DNA of 64,000 nucleotides from Candidatus Latescibacterota bacterium (GCA_022824945.1 JAJDYX010000039.1:62001-126000); one strand, 5' to 3'. Shown: positions 1 through 9,380, counted from the stretch's first letter. The notes: generated by a model not told the origin, from the sequence alone. Program-made: numbers and translations.

Positions 1-654
1 TTGTATTCGGCGATGGAGGATTTTACGCTGGATATTATGATCGATAGCGGGCCGAGTGCCAGGTCGTATCAAATTCCGCTTGAACCCTTTACTATGGTGG
101 GCGCAACAACGCGATTGGGACTGCTCACAGCGCCGATGCGATCGCGCTTTGGGTTGATGGAGCGGCTGGATTTTTACGCTCCGGAAGAGTTGAAGGCCAT
201 TGTGATGAGGGCGGCGCGTATTTTGGATATTGAGATTGAAGAGGATGCCGCGCGCGTGATTGCCCACAGGTCGCGGGGAACAGCGCGCATTGCCGGACGT
301 CAGTTGTCGCGGTCTCGCGATTATGCACAGGCGCGTGCCGATGGGGTGATTACAGAAGAAGTTGCGGTTAAGGCGCTGGCATTGTTGGGGGTGGATGCAA
401 AGGGATTGGATGAAATGGATCGGCGATTGTTGGAAACGCTGATCGATAAATTCGAAGGTGGTCCCGTTGGTTTAAATAATCTGGGTGCTGCGCTGAGTGA
501 AGAGACAGGTACGCTGGAGGAAGTGTATGAACCCTATCTGATTCAGGAGGGGTTCCTGATGCGCACGCCTCGAGGGCGACAAGCGACGGCGCGGGCGTAT
601 TTGCATTTGGGGAAGACGCCGCCCGAAGATGAGTCGCAAAGTACGTTGTTTTGA
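1..654 (+). CDS. ruvB: Holliday junction branch migration ATPase RuvB, C-terminal part
   Basis: RuvB is the hexameric AAA+ motor that drives Holliday junction branch migration with RuvA and RuvC in the cytoplasm. The visible 217 residues start at the window edge inside the ATPase domain ([17 protein letters not shown] matches the usual YPAMEDFxxDI segment), so the N-terminus with Walker A lies outside. Seen here are the sensor region [18 protein letters not shown] with its arginine finger and the C-terminal winged-helix domain ([28 protein letters not shown], quoted in part as [13 protein letters not shown]). The usual GTPRIANRLLRRVRD is altered to [15 protein letters not shown], a small divergence in an otherwise typical protein. 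The stop overlaps the region just before tsaB, suggesting co-transcription. Confidence 0.95.
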   Translation: MYSAMEDFTLDIMIDSGPSARSYQIPLEPFTMVGATTRLGLLTAPMRSRFGLMERLDFYAPEELKAIVMRAARILDIEIEEDAARVIAHRSRGTARIAGRQLSRSRDYAQARADGVITEEVAVKALALLGVDAKGLDEMDRRLLETLIDKFEGGPVGLNNLGAALSEETGTLEEVYEPYLIQEGFLMRTPRGRQATARAYLHLGKTPPEDESQSTLF

Positions 655-665
655 GGTATTGTAAG

Positions 666-1370
666 TTGCAAAAAATTTTGGGTATTGAGACTTCAACAGC
701 GGTATGCAGTGTGGCTTTGGCCTGCGATGCCCGCGTGGTTGTGGAATACACGTTGGAATTGGGGTCACATCATTCGGAACGGTTGCAGCCGATGGTTGAG
801 ATGGTGTTGCAAGAGGCGAGTTTAAGTGTTGGCGACCTGGATGGCGTGGCTGTGGCTGCTGGTCCCGGTTCGTTTACGGGGTTGCGTATCGGTATGGGGC
901 TGGCAAAGGGGTTGTGTCGCGGTGCGGATCTTGTGTTTGTGTGCGTGTCAACCCTCGCGGGCATGGCTTTTGGGACAGGGGTAGAAGGGATGCCCGTTTG
1001 CCCGATGCTGGATGCTCGGCGAGGCGATGTGTATGCGGGGGTATATGATCTCGTTGCGGGGGATCCGATTTCGAGAATGCCCGATCGCGCAGATGCGGTT
1101 TCCAATTGGGTTACACGCCTGCCGCGTCCCGTGACTGTGGTGGGAGATGGTGCTCAGGCTTATCGCGATGTTATTGTCGATGCGTTGGGGCGAGATGCGT
1201 ATTTTGCAAATGCAACTCTGGGTCGCCCGACTGCCGGGGCTGTTGCGCTGCTGGGGCAGGCGCGTTGCGAACGGGGAGAGGTGGATGATATGGAGAAGGC
1301 AGAGCCTTTTTATTTGCGGCGAACACAAGCAGAGCGCGTGCGGGAAGCGCGTTTGACTGGTGATGGATAA
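666..1370 (+). CDS. tsaB: tRNA threonylcarbamoyladenosine biosynthesis protein TsaB
   Basis: TsaB (YeaZ) is the ASKHA-fold partner of TsaD and TsaE that makes the universal t6A37 modification of ANN-decoding tRNAs. The N-terminal ILGIETSTAVCSVAL and the VAVAAGPGSFTGLRIGMGLAKGL motif near residue 65 are diagnostic. The reading frame is open from a TTG at 651 that overlaps the ruvB stop, but family members begin just before the ILGIETST strand, and a GAGGT at 653-657 sits 8 bases before the TTG at 666, so I place the start there (234 residues). The 3' end overlaps the start of rimI, the usual bacterial tsaB-rimI arrangement. Confidence 0.92.
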   Translation: MQKILGIETSTAVCSVALACDARVVVEYTLELGSHHSERLQPMVEMVLQEASLSVGDLDGVAVAAGPGSFTGLRIGMGLAKGLCRGADLVFVCVSTLAGMAFGTGVEGMPVCPMLDARRGDVYAGVYDLVAGDPISRMPDRADAVSNWVTRLPRPVTVVGDGAQAYRDVIVDALGRDAYFANATLGRPTAGAVALLGQARCERGEVDDMEKAEPFYLRRTQAERVREARLTGDG

Positions 1371-1854
1371 TCCGATGACACCCGTGTTGGTGGAGATGAT
1401 CCCTTCGCATATTGACCGGGTTATAAAAATTGAAAGGGCAGTTTATCCCTCTCCCTGGAAACGCCGCGATTTTGAGTTTGCGCGCAATCGCAAAAACGGT
1501 TTTTGCCGGGTGGTTATGGTCGAGTGCGAGATTGTGGGCTATGTCGTGGGTTTTTTGATTGATCGGGAGTTTCATCTGGCGAATTTGGCTATTGCGCCTG
1601 ATTTTCAACATAAGGGGTTGGGAAGAAGAACGCTGAAAGCTGTATTTGATCTGTTGGAGACAAGGGCGCGCGTGGTGTCTCTGGAGGTGCGTATGTCCAA
1701 TTGCGCTGCGATTGATCTCTATAAGAAGATGGGGTTTGAGACTATGGCGATCAGAAAAGCGTATTATACACACCCTCGCGAAGATGCGCTCGTGATGTTA
1801 AAACCGCTCAATACCCGATTATCCGATTGGGTGTCGCAGGTGTTTGAAGTTTGA
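1363..1854 (+). CDS. rimI: Ribosomal protein S18 alanine N-acetyltransferase RimI
   Basis: This GNAT-family acetyltransferase is expected to acetylate the N-terminal alanine of ribosomal protein S18. The acetyl-CoA loop is LAIAPDFQHKGLGRRTL (motif A, Q/RxxGxG/A form), followed by LEVRMSNCAAIDLYKKMGF, the RimI-typical strand and helix, and a conserved YYTHPREDALVM tail. It overlaps the last codons of tsaB. ATG 1363 is chosen; GTG 1360 and ATG 1375 are alternatives that do not change the domain. Assignment to RimI rather than another GNAT rests on the tail and on tsaB adjacency. Confidence 0.9.
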   Translation: MDNPMTPVLVEMIPSHIDRVIKIERAVYPSPWKRRDFEFARNRKNGFCRVVMVECEIVGYVVGFLIDREFHLANLAIAPDFQHKGLGRRTLKAVFDLLETRARVVSLEVRMSNCAAIDLYKKMGFETMAIRKAYYTHPREDALVMLKPLNTRLSDWVSQVFEV

Positions 1855-1856
1855 TC

Positions 1857-1921
1857 CGCAGATGGACGCAGATGTGTAGGGGCGAGGCATGCCTCGCCCG
1901 TCATTGCGGGCTGACCGCTGA
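1857..1921. repeat. Intergenic dispersed repeats between convergent genes
   Basis: The gap between rimI and the convergent membrane-protein gene holds three repeat motifs seen elsewhere in the window. First is a degenerate GCAGATGNACGCAGATG tract (1861-1873). Second is a 20-base perfect palindrome, GGGCGAGGCATGCCTCGCCC, at 1880-1899, preceded by GTAG and identical to the copy at 36525-36544. Third is GCTGACCGCTGA (1910-1921), related to the repeat at 54528-54567. The palindrome could form a hairpin and might also act as a terminator between convergent genes, but no U-tract follows. Confidence 0.7.
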
Positions 1922-1942
1922 GGGTGTGGTGTTGAGGGGCAT

Positions 1943-3898
1943 TTAATCGCCCCAATACAGATTGTGTCCTTGCCCGGGGAACCATAAGAGATCGACGCTC
2001 ATGCTCACAATGAGCGATAGGGTGTATCCCACGATCATGCCGATAAAAAAGGGTTTTGCCCTGCGATATAACGCGATTCCTCCCAGGCGGAAGATGATAA
2101 ATTTAATTAGCCAGGTGAGAAATACGGATAAAATGGCGGTGCGCGCCGAATAAAAGGTTACGACTGTAAAACCGATGGGATGGAGAGGCCACCAGGTGAA
2201 TCGGTATTGGCAGAGGGTTAAGATGCCCATTGTCAGTGCGCCAAATGCGGTAAATGCCATTCGAAGACCGTAATGGGTCTCTTTGCCAATGTCGCGGATG
2301 GATGATACTATGCCGTCGTAGTAACGCGGCGCGGCAACCCGAAACATGTACGAGCCAAAATTAAATGCGCCGTCGGTATAGCCCAGATAAATTGTCGATG
2401 CAGCGGCGGCGATGAGTGAAAATACAAATGCAAATGCGATGGTCAAGCCCAGTACACGCGCCCGATTGCCCAGGTTGATGCTCAACCGCGCGGCATGGGC
2501 GGCAGCGGGCATGGTGAAGCTTTTACCGTTTTGATACATGCTGCCCACTTGTTGCCGCATGGCAATTGTGTTTGGGGATAGTGAATCAGGTGGCGCAAAT
2601 CCCATAATGCCGGTGCCCAGGCTGCTGGGTGATTCCAGGAATACGAGTCCGGTCATTGCTACGATTTTGGCAAATCCGGTGTAGAAAACAAACCAGAACA
2701 CCGTGACCAATACGGCCCAAAACGGTGTCATCCCTCCCTTGAATAACCAGAACATGGCAAATAGCGCACAGGCGAGAAATGTGGTAACCGCTGTGCGGTA
2801 GGACATCAATTCGTTCTGGTCGTCCATATTTTTTGTCTGGCGAAATGCCTGTTGGAAGACCGCCTTTATGTGGGTTCGCGCAATCCACAATCCCCACAGA
2901 CAAAATACGATAAATCCCCCCAGTGCTTGCTGTCGCGTGCCTGCGAATTCGCCGAGGCCCTCTGCCAGACCCAGCCGGTTGGTCATCCCTATTTGCAGCC
3001 AGGTGAGTATCCAGAATACCCAGATTGAAAATAAGACCTGTAAGTCGGTGAAATACGCAAATCCGATGATCAAAAAGTTGAGCCGCCCGTGCAGGTAGGG
3101 CACATACCTTCCCAATGAGATTGTGTGATTCTGGATTCCTATGGTAATTACGGGAAAGCTGGGGTCGAAGTAGCCGATGATGTACCAGAGGACGATAACT
3201 GCGGGAATGGAAAAACCAGCCCAGAATAGCGGCTGTTTCATATATTCGGGAAATCCTTTTGGTCCCGCTGTTTCAGCGAGTTCTTCGGCGACTTGTGCAA
3301 AGGGAAAGGGCAATCGCTCCTGCTCGACCCATTGCCGGCGCAAGATTGTCGCCAATGCGACTGATCCCAGGCCGAGCGCGGCGATAAAGCTCAGCCACCA
3401 GAATGTGGGGCGTATCCAGATTGCCCAGGGTATCGTTGCGTTGCGAGGTAGGCCCTCGTAAAACCAGGCCAATTGATCTTTGGCATCTTCGACTACAAGA
3501 TAGGGTTGGACGAGGCCAAAGACGTATTCTTCCCAGAGGTTTTCCGGCGTGGCCATGTAGTGCATTACGGCATAGGTTGCCAGTACGCGCCCGAGCAATT
3601 CATTGATGGACATGCTCACGTAGCCCACCGCAAATATGAAGATCAATTCCCAGGGTTGTAATGCATATCCCAGAGCGCGTAGCACGGGATTTACGATAAA
3701 GATCAGTACCAGAAATGGCATAAAAATACCCATCGGTATCATGCCTTCGACCAGTGATATGGTGTGCATGTAATGATGGGTATAGGGGATGATTGCGTTG
3801 ATTGATACGGTGATCAATACGGCCAGTGCAATTGCCCACCAGGGCGATCGTTGTGTCAGGGGTTGGGGTTCCTGTATGTCGGTTGTTTGAACTGACAC
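1943..3898 (-). CDS. Polytopic membrane protein, DUF6785/DUF6784 type
   Basis: A 651-residue integral membrane protein with about 13 hydrophobic segments, starting with a short hydrophilic N-terminus and a first helix at WWAIALAVLITVSINAII. The segment WVEQERLPFPFAQVAEEL near residue 190 and the long loop NHTISLGRYVPYLHGRLNF are features I associate with the DUF6785/DUF6784 family, common in Planctomycetes, Armatimonadetes and Latescibacteria. The function is unknown; the ERLPFPFAQ element recalls oligopeptide-transporter (OPT) folds, which is only an impression. The start is GTG 3898, six bases past the fucosidase stop, so the two are likely one transcript and the protein could import a product of, or substrate for, the neighbouring glycosidase. 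Confidence 0.75.
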   Translation of the reverse strand: MSVQTTDIQEPQPLTQRSPWWAIALAVLITVSINAIIPYTHHYMHTISLVEGMIPMGIFMPFLVLIFIVNPVLRALGYALQPWELIFIFAVGYVSMSINELLGRVLATYAVMHYMATPENLWEEYVFGLVQPYLVVEDAKDQLAWFYEGLPRNATIPWAIWIRPTFWWLSFIAALGLGSVALATILRRQWVEQERLPFPFAQVAEELAETAGPKGFPEYMKQPLFWAGFSIPAVIVLWYIIGYFDPSFPVITIGIQNHTISLGRYVPYLHGRLNFLIIGFAYFTDLQVLFSIWVFWILTWLQIGMTNRLGLAEGLGEFAGTRQQALGGFIVFCLWGLWIARTHIKAVFQQAFRQTKNMDDQNELMSYRTAVTTFLACALFAMFWLFKGGMTPFWAVLVTVFWFVFYTGFAKIVAMTGLVFLESPSSLGTGIMGFAPPDSLSPNTIAMRQQVGSMYQNGKSFTMPAAAHAARLSINLGNRARVLGLTIAFAFVFSLIAAAASTIYLGYTDGAFNFGSYMFRVAAPRYYDGIVSSIRDIGKETHYGLRMAFTAFGALTMGILTLCQYRFTWWPLHPIGFTVVTFYSARTAILSVFLTWLIKFIIFRLGGIALYRRAKPFFIGMIVGYTLSLIVSMSVDLLWFPGQGHNLYWGD

Positions 3899-3904
3899 AA
3901 TAAA

Positions 3905-4951
3905 TCAGGCTCCTTCTCCGGGAAATCCCTCTTTGCGGATGCGTTCGCCCACTGCGAGCAGTACTGGTACATCTTTTTCGTCGAGTGATCCATCGGGCAG
4001 GGGTCCGGTGTTTAACAATAAATTGCAACCGCCTTCCCGCGCTGCTGTCAATGCCTGCCAAACTTCATCTTCATTTTTGTGGTGGCCCCCTTCGGCGAGA
4101 TAGCCCCAGGATACGCCCTTCCCACCTGGTCCAGAACACATTGTCGTGCAGATTTCCATGGGTTTGTTTGCCTGTTCTACAGCTTGATGTTCAGGTGCCT
4201 GAAAGTCTTCGGTGCCCAACAAACCCTGTTTGTAGGAGACCAGCACTTGCGGTTGTACGCTGTGGATATAGTCGTAGAGTTCCTGGCACTTAAATTTCGC
4301 TCTGTCGCCGTTGTTGAGAACGCCAATCCCGTCCAGCCAGATTGCGGCTACGGGTCCGTAATTTGTGAGTAGTTCTGTGATTTGCGCCTGCATGAAGTCG
4401 AGATATATTTGCAAGTTGTGCGCGGAGCCAGTGGCATAGCTCGGTTCGGGCGGGTCGTATTTGGGTCTTGCTTGCCCGCCCCATTCGTCATTGTTGGGGG
4501 CATGTGGATGTTTCCAATCCCGTCCATGAGAGTAGTACAAACACAGTCCGAGTGCGTGGCGATCACACGCTTCGGCGAGTTCTTTGATCAGGTCGCGGCC
4601 CGCCGGGGCATTGGTACTGTTGAAATCCGTTTCCGCTGTGTCGAATAAGCAGAATGAATCGTGATGCCGCGTGGTGATGTTGATGTATTTCATCCCGCAG
4701 TCAACGGCAAATTGTGCGATGCGCTCGGCATTGAAGTTTTCAGCGGTGAAGTCGTCTATGAGTTTGGCGTATTCGGCTACGGGTATGAGTTCTCGCAGTT
4801 GCACCCATTCGTGTCGTCCTATTAGAGAGTAGAGTCCGTAGTGTAAGAACAGGCCGTAACGCGCTTCGCGGAACCACTGGAGTGCGGCTGCGCGCGGGTT
4901 ATCGGCGTAAAGGTCTGCGTAATTTTTTAAATAGTTGGGGGTATTGCTCAT
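3905..4951 (-). CDS. Alpha-L-fucosidase family glycoside hydrolase (GH29)
   Basis: GH29 enzymes are retaining hydrolases that release L-fucose from glycans. Visible family features are WFREARYGLFLHYGLYS at residues 26-42, TTRHHDSFCLFDT at 93-105, and the nucleophile-bearing VAAIWLDGIG with Asp207. The C-terminal half of the barrel ends in LLLNTGPLPDGSL. At 348 residues it lacks the extra C-terminal beta-sandwich of longer members. There is no signal peptide, so it should act in the cytoplasm on imported sugars. An AGGAG lies before the ATG. It precedes the DUF6785 membrane protein by six bases. Substrate specificity within GH29 cannot be read from sequence. Confidence 0.85.
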   Translation of the reverse strand: MSNTPNYLKNYADLYADNPRAAALQWFREARYGLFLHYGLYSLIGRHEWVQLRELIPVAEYAKLIDDFTAENFNAERIAQFAVDCGMKYINITTRHHDSFCLFDTAETDFNSTNAPAGRDLIKELAEACDRHALGLCLYYSHGRDWKHPHAPNNDEWGGQARPKYDPPEPSYATGSAHNLQIYLDFMQAQITELLTNYGPVAAIWLDGIGVLNNGDRAKFKCQELYDYIHSVQPQVLVSYKQGLLGTEDFQAPEHQAVEQANKPMEICTTMCSGPGGKGVSWGYLAEGGHHKNEDEVWQALTAAREGGCNLLLNTGPLPDGSLDEKDVPVLLAVGERIRKEGFPGEGA

Positions 4952-4980
4952 GGAGGTCTCCTGTTGTAAGTGGGTTTAAA

Positions 4981-5919
4981 TTATGCTTGTAAGAATTTAG
5001 GTACGCTGAAGTACCGCTCGCCCGAGTCGCAGATTATGGTTGCGACCCGCTTGCCCGGTCCCAGGTCGCGGGCGATTTGCTGGGCGGCGAATACATTTGC
5101 TCCGGCTGATATGCCCGCCAATATGCCTTCTTCGCGTCCGAGTTTGCGGGCGGTTTTGATGGCGTCTTCGTCGCGTACGCATATAAGTGTATCAAAAATA
5201 TCGCGGTTGAGGACTGAGGGAATGAAGCCAGCACCGATGCCCTGAATGCCGTGTAGTCCTGGCTCTCCACCCGATAGGACCGGGGATTTGGCAGGTTCAA
5301 CCGCGATTATGCGTATGTGGTCTAATTCGGCTTTTAAGACTTCGCCCACGCCTGTGATGGTTCCTCCCGTGCCCACGCCTGCGACAAAGGCGTCGAGGTG
5401 CCCGTCAACGGCTTCTAATATTTCTCGGGCTGTGGTTTGGCGGTGTATTTCCGGGTTGGCCGGGTTGTTAAATTGCTGGGGCATAAAGGTCGTTTCGGGT
5501 GATTCATTTACGATTCGTTCGGCTTCTGCGACAGCGCCGGGCATGTCGAGGTCGCCCGGTGTTAATATCAATTCGGCGCCGTAACTTTCGAGCAGGTCGC
5601 GTCGCTCCCGGCTCATGGAATCGGGCATGGTTAAAATCAAGCGATAACCGCGTGCTGTGGCAACCATTGCGAGACCAATACCGGTGTTGCCACTGGTCGG
5701 TTCAACGATGGTCATGCCCGGTTTTAAGTGTCCGTCGCGTTCTGCGGCTTCGACCATGGATAGGGCGATGCGATCTTTTACGGTGCGAGCTGGATTCAGG
5801 GATTCCATTTTGACGACGATTTCGGCCATGTCGGGTGTGGCCAGACTATTTAAGCGAATTAGTGGCGTGCCGCCGATCAATTGCATGAAGTCATCGACCA
5901 CGACATTGTCTTTTGGCAT
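4981..5919 (-). CDS. cysK: Cysteine synthase (O-acetylserine sulfhydrylase family)
   Basis: A fold-type II PLP enzyme that joins O-acetylserine (or a related activated serine) with sulfide to make cysteine. Motifs include the opening LIGGTPLIRLNSL, the PLP-binding lysine in TVKDRIA, the substrate loop PTSGNTGIGLA, the phosphate-binding GTGGTITGVG and the C-terminal GISAGANVFAA. The usual GSVKDR has become ARTVKDR, so the residues before the lysine differ from classical CysK. The frame extends to ATG 5940, but AAGGAA before ATG 5919 and the avoidance of overlap with lptE favour 5919. CysK versus CysM or a cystathionine beta-synthase-like activity is not resolved. Confidence 0.88.
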   Translation of the reverse strand: MPKDNVVVDDFMQLIGGTPLIRLNSLATPDMAEIVVKMESLNPARTVKDRIALSMVEAAERDGHLKPGMTIVEPTSGNTGIGLAMVATARGYRLILTMPDSMSRERRDLLESYGAELILTPGDLDMPGAVAEAERIVNESPETTFMPQQFNNPANPEIHRQTTAREILEAVDGHLDAFVAGVGTGGTITGVGEVLKAELDHIRIIAVEPAKSPVLSGGEPGLHGIQGIGAGFIPSVLNRDIFDTLICVRDEDAIKTARKLGREEGILAGISAGANVFAAQQIARDLGPGKRVATIICDSGERYFSVPKFLQA

Positions 5920-5933
5920 GTGTTTTTCCTTTT

Positions 5934-6446
5934 TTACCATCCCCCTACTTGCGTTCGATCTACTACGTCTTTGGAGAGCATTCGCAGCGCGTCGCCAATG
6001 CCTTGTGTGCGGGCGAGGTCGCGTTGGCTTGCCGCGTCGTAGATGCCGTAACCGCGCATGCGGTCAATTTCCCAGAGGGTTTGTTTTTCCCGGGTGTCGT
6101 AAAAGGCCATTTTTACATAGACGGAGATTTGATATTGTTCGGCACTCGCCTGACCGCTATAGGTAAAGGGTTCTTCTTTGATTTCGAGGACCGTGCCTTG
6201 CAATATGGCATCGGCCTGATCTTCTTCGACTACGCGCAAGGCCGCATCAGAGACAAATCCCTGAATTAAGCTGTCTGTCAATGCCTGGTGAATTCCGGCT
6301 TCGAGGCTTTCATTGTCGAGTAGAGGTACAGCGACGGAGCGGATGCCCCCACTGCCCGTGGCTGATGTGGAGTAATAAGCACAACTCAAGGGTAGATACA
6401 TGATGAGGAGTAAGCAATAAGCCGACCACTTTTTGAGTGCGCTCAA
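5934..6446 (-). CDS. lptE: LptE-family LPS-assembly lipoprotein
   Basis: A 170-residue lipoprotein: the signal peptide ends in the lipobox LPLSC (Cys22), followed by AYYSTSATGSGGIRSVAVPL, the typical start of LptE-like proteins. The fold continues with DNESLEAGIHQALTDSLIQ and an ADAILQGTV strand. LptE plugs the LptD barrel that places lipopolysaccharide in the outer leaflet, so its presence points to a diderm cell with LPS or a similar glycolipid. It overlaps the DUF1844 gene upstream by four bases, suggesting translational coupling. LptE families are poorly conserved, so the call rests on the overall pattern. Confidence 0.8.
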   Translation of the reverse strand: MSALKKWSAYCLLLIMYLPLSCAYYSTSATGSGGIRSVAVPLLDNESLEAGIHQALTDSLIQGFVSDAALRVVEEDQADAILQGTVLEIKEEPFTYSGQASAEQYQISVYVKMAFYDTREKQTLWEIDRMRGYGIYDAASQRDLARTQGIGDALRMLSKDVVDRTQVGGW

Positions 6447-6811
6447 TTTTTTTTCTCCTCTTCGTCCTCTGTGCTATTATCTGGTGTTTGCTCTTTTGCC
6501 TGATCCTCCGCTTGCTCTTCTGGCGCTTGGTCCTTTTTGAGTTCATCTACATAATTCATTCGCAGTTCAAATAATACGTGTTCCATTAATTTTTGCTCGT
6601 TGTCATTTAAGTTGCCTTTTGTTTTTTCGTCCAACATGCCGAGGATGTCTATCATGTTTTTTGCCTGTTCCAGGTTGCGTTCGATCTGGTTAGTCATGGG
6701 GTTCATAACTTTGCCCAGGTTTTGCAATGCCATGCCCTGAAACATCATGACCAGTTGCATGAATAACAATTCGTTTTGTTGTTCTTGTGTCGGTATGTCT
6801 TGATCGGCCAT
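6443..6811 (-). CDS. DUF1844 domain protein
   Basis: A 122-residue cytoplasmic protein of unknown function. The first 85 residues match DUF1844: a methionine-rich helix (LLFMQLVMMFQGMALQNLG), then NLEQAKNMIDILGMLDEKTKGNL and a final helix with FELRMNYVDEL. The last 35 residues are a very acidic glutamate and glutamine tail. DUF1844 genes are often found near cell-envelope or central genes in Deltaproteobacteria and FCB-related phyla; here it heads a transcript with lptE and cysK. Confidence 0.85.
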   Translation of the reverse strand: MADQDIPTQEQQNELLFMQLVMMFQGMALQNLGKVMNPMTNQIERNLEQAKNMIDILGMLDEKTKGNLNDNEQKLMEHVLFELRMNYVDELKKDQAPEEQAEDQAKEQTPDNSTEDEEEKKN

Positions 6812-6931
6812 CTCTGCGCTCTCCTTCTTGTTTTTGGTTGCAGATATATTGAGCTTAATATTTCAAAACTTCTTATTCATGTCAAGGCGATGTTCGCTGT
6901 CCTTATGGGGTTGCACAAAATGCTGATTTTT

Positions 6932-7540
6932 TTATTTTAGTGCTGCTTGCAAATAGGCCAATACAGTTTCCGCGTCGTTATACCCTCTGGTGATAAAGGT
7001 GACGGACGCATTGTTTCTTATGACGAGGCTTGGAAACTGATTGGCATTCATTGACCGCCTGATGTTAAATCCATCCTGCATCTGTTGTTCTATTTCGGGT
7101 GATGCCAGATCTTGAGCAAATCGCTGTGTGTCTAATCCGATTTCACCCGCCAATGCGACGAGGACTTCTACGTCTGATGGATTGCGCGCTTCACGATAAT
7201 AGGCGCGTTGAATGGCTTCATACATCGCAGTTCCAGCCCCTTGATTTTGAGCCGCATAAAATGCCCTGCAAGATGGATAGGTGCATCGCCTCGGTGTACA
7301 TTTTTCCCAAAAGTCCCAGTTGAAACTCGCGCCTGTTATGACTGCGACTTCGCGCCAGGCGCGCTGGATATGCGCCTGCATCGCATCGGGCATGAGGTCA
7401 TCGGTGTCGCGTGCCAATCCACCCATGATATATACGGGTGACAATTCTTTGGGTACGGCTTCTTTTACTTTTTCGAGTACTGGCTGAAATCCCCAGCACC
7501 ACGAACACATGGGGTCGGCGACGTAGTAAAGTGTTTTCAT
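6932..7540 (-). CDS. DsbA-family thiol oxidoreductase (FrnE-like)
   Basis: A thioredoxin-fold protein of the DsbA superfamily. The N-terminal strand and active site YYVADPMCSWCWGFQP carry a C12-x-x-C15 redox pair, and the late cis-proline loop reads NQFPSLVI. There is no signal peptide, which fits the cytoplasmic FrnE/2-hydroxychromene-isomerase-like branch rather than periplasmic DsbA. At 202 residues it has the family's usual size with a helical insertion. It stands alone on the minus strand, divergent from the TPR gene. Confidence 0.85.
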   Translation of the reverse strand: MKTLYYVADPMCSWCWGFQPVLEKVKEAVPKELSPVYIMGGLARDTDDLMPDAMQAHIQRAWREVAVITGASFNWDFWEKCTPRRCTYPSCRAFYAAQNQGAGTAMYEAIQRAYYREARNPSDVEVLVALAGEIGLDTQRFAQDLASPEIEQQMQDGFNIRRSMNANQFPSLVIRNNASVTFITRGYNDAETVLAYLQAALK

Positions 7541-7593
7541 TGTTTTTTCCTGTGTTGGTTTAATAACATAAGCTACGAAAGGGATGAAAAATA

Positions 7594-8772
7594 ATGCGTT
7601 TGAGATATTTGATTTTGACCTTATGGATTCTGCTCACGATGGGAAATGCCGATGCGTCGTTGCGCCAGGTTTTCGACGCGTTTATTGCTGGGGAGTATGA
7701 GAAAGCAGAGGCGCATTTACAAACGCTCTTAAAAACATCGTCCGATAAAGACCAGATACACTTTCTTCTGGGTCGGTTAGCAATAATTTGGGGTAATAGA
7801 GTAGATGATTGGGATAATAGGGTAGATGATGCTTTTGACCATTTTGAGAAAGCCACTAAATTCGGTCCCCAAAATGCCAATTATTACTATTGGCTGGCGC
7901 AAATGTATGGTCAAAAAGCGATAAAAGCCAGCATTTTCAGAAAACCTGGACACGCTCGCAATGCAAAAAGGACCATTGAAAAAGCCATTGCCTTAGACCC
8001 GGATTATATTGAGGCACAGTTTTTCTTGATGGAATATCACCTCAGGGCACCGGGTATTATTGGAGGGAACAAAGAAGAAGCACAAAATCAAGCCGATCAG
8101 ATTAAGAGACTTGATCCCATCAGGGGGTATTTAGCACAAGCTGGAATTTACGGCAAAAAGGATGAATTGGACAAAGTCGAAGAAGAATTTAGAACCGCAT
8201 TAGAAAAAGCTCCGTCCAATCATTTACCCGTTTTATGGCTTAGCGGGCATCTCAGTCGAACAGAACGCCGCGAAGAAGCCGTTGATCTGCTCGAATCTTA
8301 TGTGCAACAACACCCTTTTTCCTGCCGCGCCTTCAGCATTCTGAGTACATATTTGTTGGATCTCAAACAATTTGACCGAGCATATCGAGCTGCAGAACAA
8401 TGTCTTCAGATGACGACCGATTCCCTATCGGTAAGGCGCGATACAACTATTTCATCATTTGAAAAGATAGTAATATTTCAACAGCGTAAATTGAATGTAT
8501 TATACGCTTTAGGACGCATATCAGCAGAATCTGGGGACAGGCTTGATCGCGGTCTTGAATACTTCAAAGCGTGGCTGCAAATTATACCATCAGATGCAAA
8601 ACGATCAAGGGGTAACGCATATTATCGGATAGGGCAAATTTATCTCCATCAAAACAAAATCCAAGAAGCTCGCGAGGCGTTTCAAACCGCTCTCAAGTGG
8701 CGGCCCAAACAAGAATCTGCCCGCAAAGCACTTGAAAAATTAGATAAAGAAAAAAATAAATTAATGGAGTGA
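7594..8772 (+). CDS. Exported tetratricopeptide-repeat protein
   Basis: A 392-residue protein with a signal peptide ([21 protein letters not shown]) followed by TPR-like helix pairs: an [16 protein letters not shown] repeat near residue 30, a [18 protein letters not shown] repeat near 90, [16 protein letters not shown] near 130 and a C-terminal [21 protein letters not shown]. It is probably a periplasmic scaffold; no catalytic domain is visible. Base use here is more AT-rich than in the flanking genes, hinting at different ancestry. It ends just before the coxS leader and could be read through into that operon. Confidence 0.75.
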   Translation: MRLRYLILTLWILLTMGNADASLRQVFDAFIAGEYEKAEAHLQTLLKTSSDKDQIHFLLGRLAIIWGNRVDDWDNRVDDAFDHFEKATKFGPQNANYYYWLAQMYGQKAIKASIFRKPGHARNAKRTIEKAIALDPDYIEAQFFLMEYHLRAPGIIGGNKEEAQNQADQIKRLDPIRGYLAQAGIYGKKDELDKVEEEFRTALEKAPSNHLPVLWLSGHLSRTERREEAVDLLESYVQQHPFSCRAFSILSTYLLDLKQFDRAYRAAEQCLQMTTDSLSVRRDTTISSFEKIVIFQQRKLNVLYALGRISAESGDRLDRGLEYFKAWLQIIPSDAKRSRGNAYYRIGQIYLHQNKIQEAREAFQTALKWRPKQESARKALEKLDKEKNKLME

Positions 8773-8884
8773 TGGCGCGGTGTAAAATGGGTCGTATCCC
8801 AAGATGGTTCACCTGTGCGTTAGAGAAATTGTTTGCATCGCGTTCTCATGCGCTATATCTTGCGATAGAGTGTAAGTTGTTTCC

Positions 8885-8911
8885 TTTCTTCCCCCCCTTT
8901 TCAAAGGAGGC
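8885..8911 (+). promoter_or_regulatory. Possible RBS-sequestering hairpin before coxS
   Basis: A C-tract and TTT (8891-8900) can pair with AAAGGAGG (8903-8910), the unusually strong ribosome binding site of coxS. Pairing by eye is CCCCCTTT with AAAGGAGG, with one C-A mismatch and a tiny loop. It could modulate translation of the whole molybdoenzyme operon. This is hand-folded only. Confidence 0.3.
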
Positions 8912-8915
8912 TTGC

Positions 8916-9380
8916 GTGAAAATTGAAGTCACTGTGAACGGGGAGCATCAAAGTCACGACGTGGAACCGCGGATGTTGCTCGTGCATTTTTTGCGCGATG
9001 TCGTCGGGCTTACTGGCACGCATGTGGGTTGCGAGACCAGCCTTTGTGGCGCGTGCAGTGTGATGCTCAATGGAGATGCTGTCAAATCGTGTACGGTTTT
9101 GGCAGTGCAAGCCAATGGTGCTGAAATTACTACCATTGAGGGCCTGGCTCAAAATGGTGAATTGCACCCTATTCAGGAGGGCTTCTGGGAATGTCACGGA
9201 TTGCAGTGCGGTTTTTGCACCCCGGGTATGATTATTGCCGCGCACCAGCTTTTAGAACGCAATCCCAAACCCAGTGAAGCCGATATTCGACGCGGTATAG
9301 AAGGCAATTTGTGCCGCTGTACAGGGTATCAACACATTGTCGATGCGGTTCAGTACGCATCGAAAAAAATGACCACATAG
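8916..9380 (+). CDS. coxS: Molybdenum hydroxylase [2Fe-2S] small subunit (CoxS/XdhC-fold type)
   Basis: The small iron-sulfur subunit of a xanthine oxidase-family hydroxylase. It carries the plant-ferredoxin cluster ligands C39, C44, C47 and C59 ([11 protein letters not shown]) and the second-cluster ligands C98, C101, C133 and C135 ([10 protein letters not shown] and NLCRCTGY), in the standard order. The frame is open from 8769, but homologues begin at [10 protein letters not shown] and GTG 8916 follows AAAGGAGG at five bases, so that start is chosen (154 residues). Electrons pass from the molybdenum site in the next gene through these clusters to the FAD subunit. Confidence 0.93.
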   Translation: MKIEVTVNGEHQSHDVEPRMLLVHFLRDVVGLTGTHVGCETSLCGACSVMLNGDAVKSCTVLAVQANGAEITTIEGLAQNGELHPIQEGFWECHGLQCGFCTPGMIIAAHQLLERNPKPSEADIRRGIEGNLCRCTGYQHIVDAVQYASKKMTT

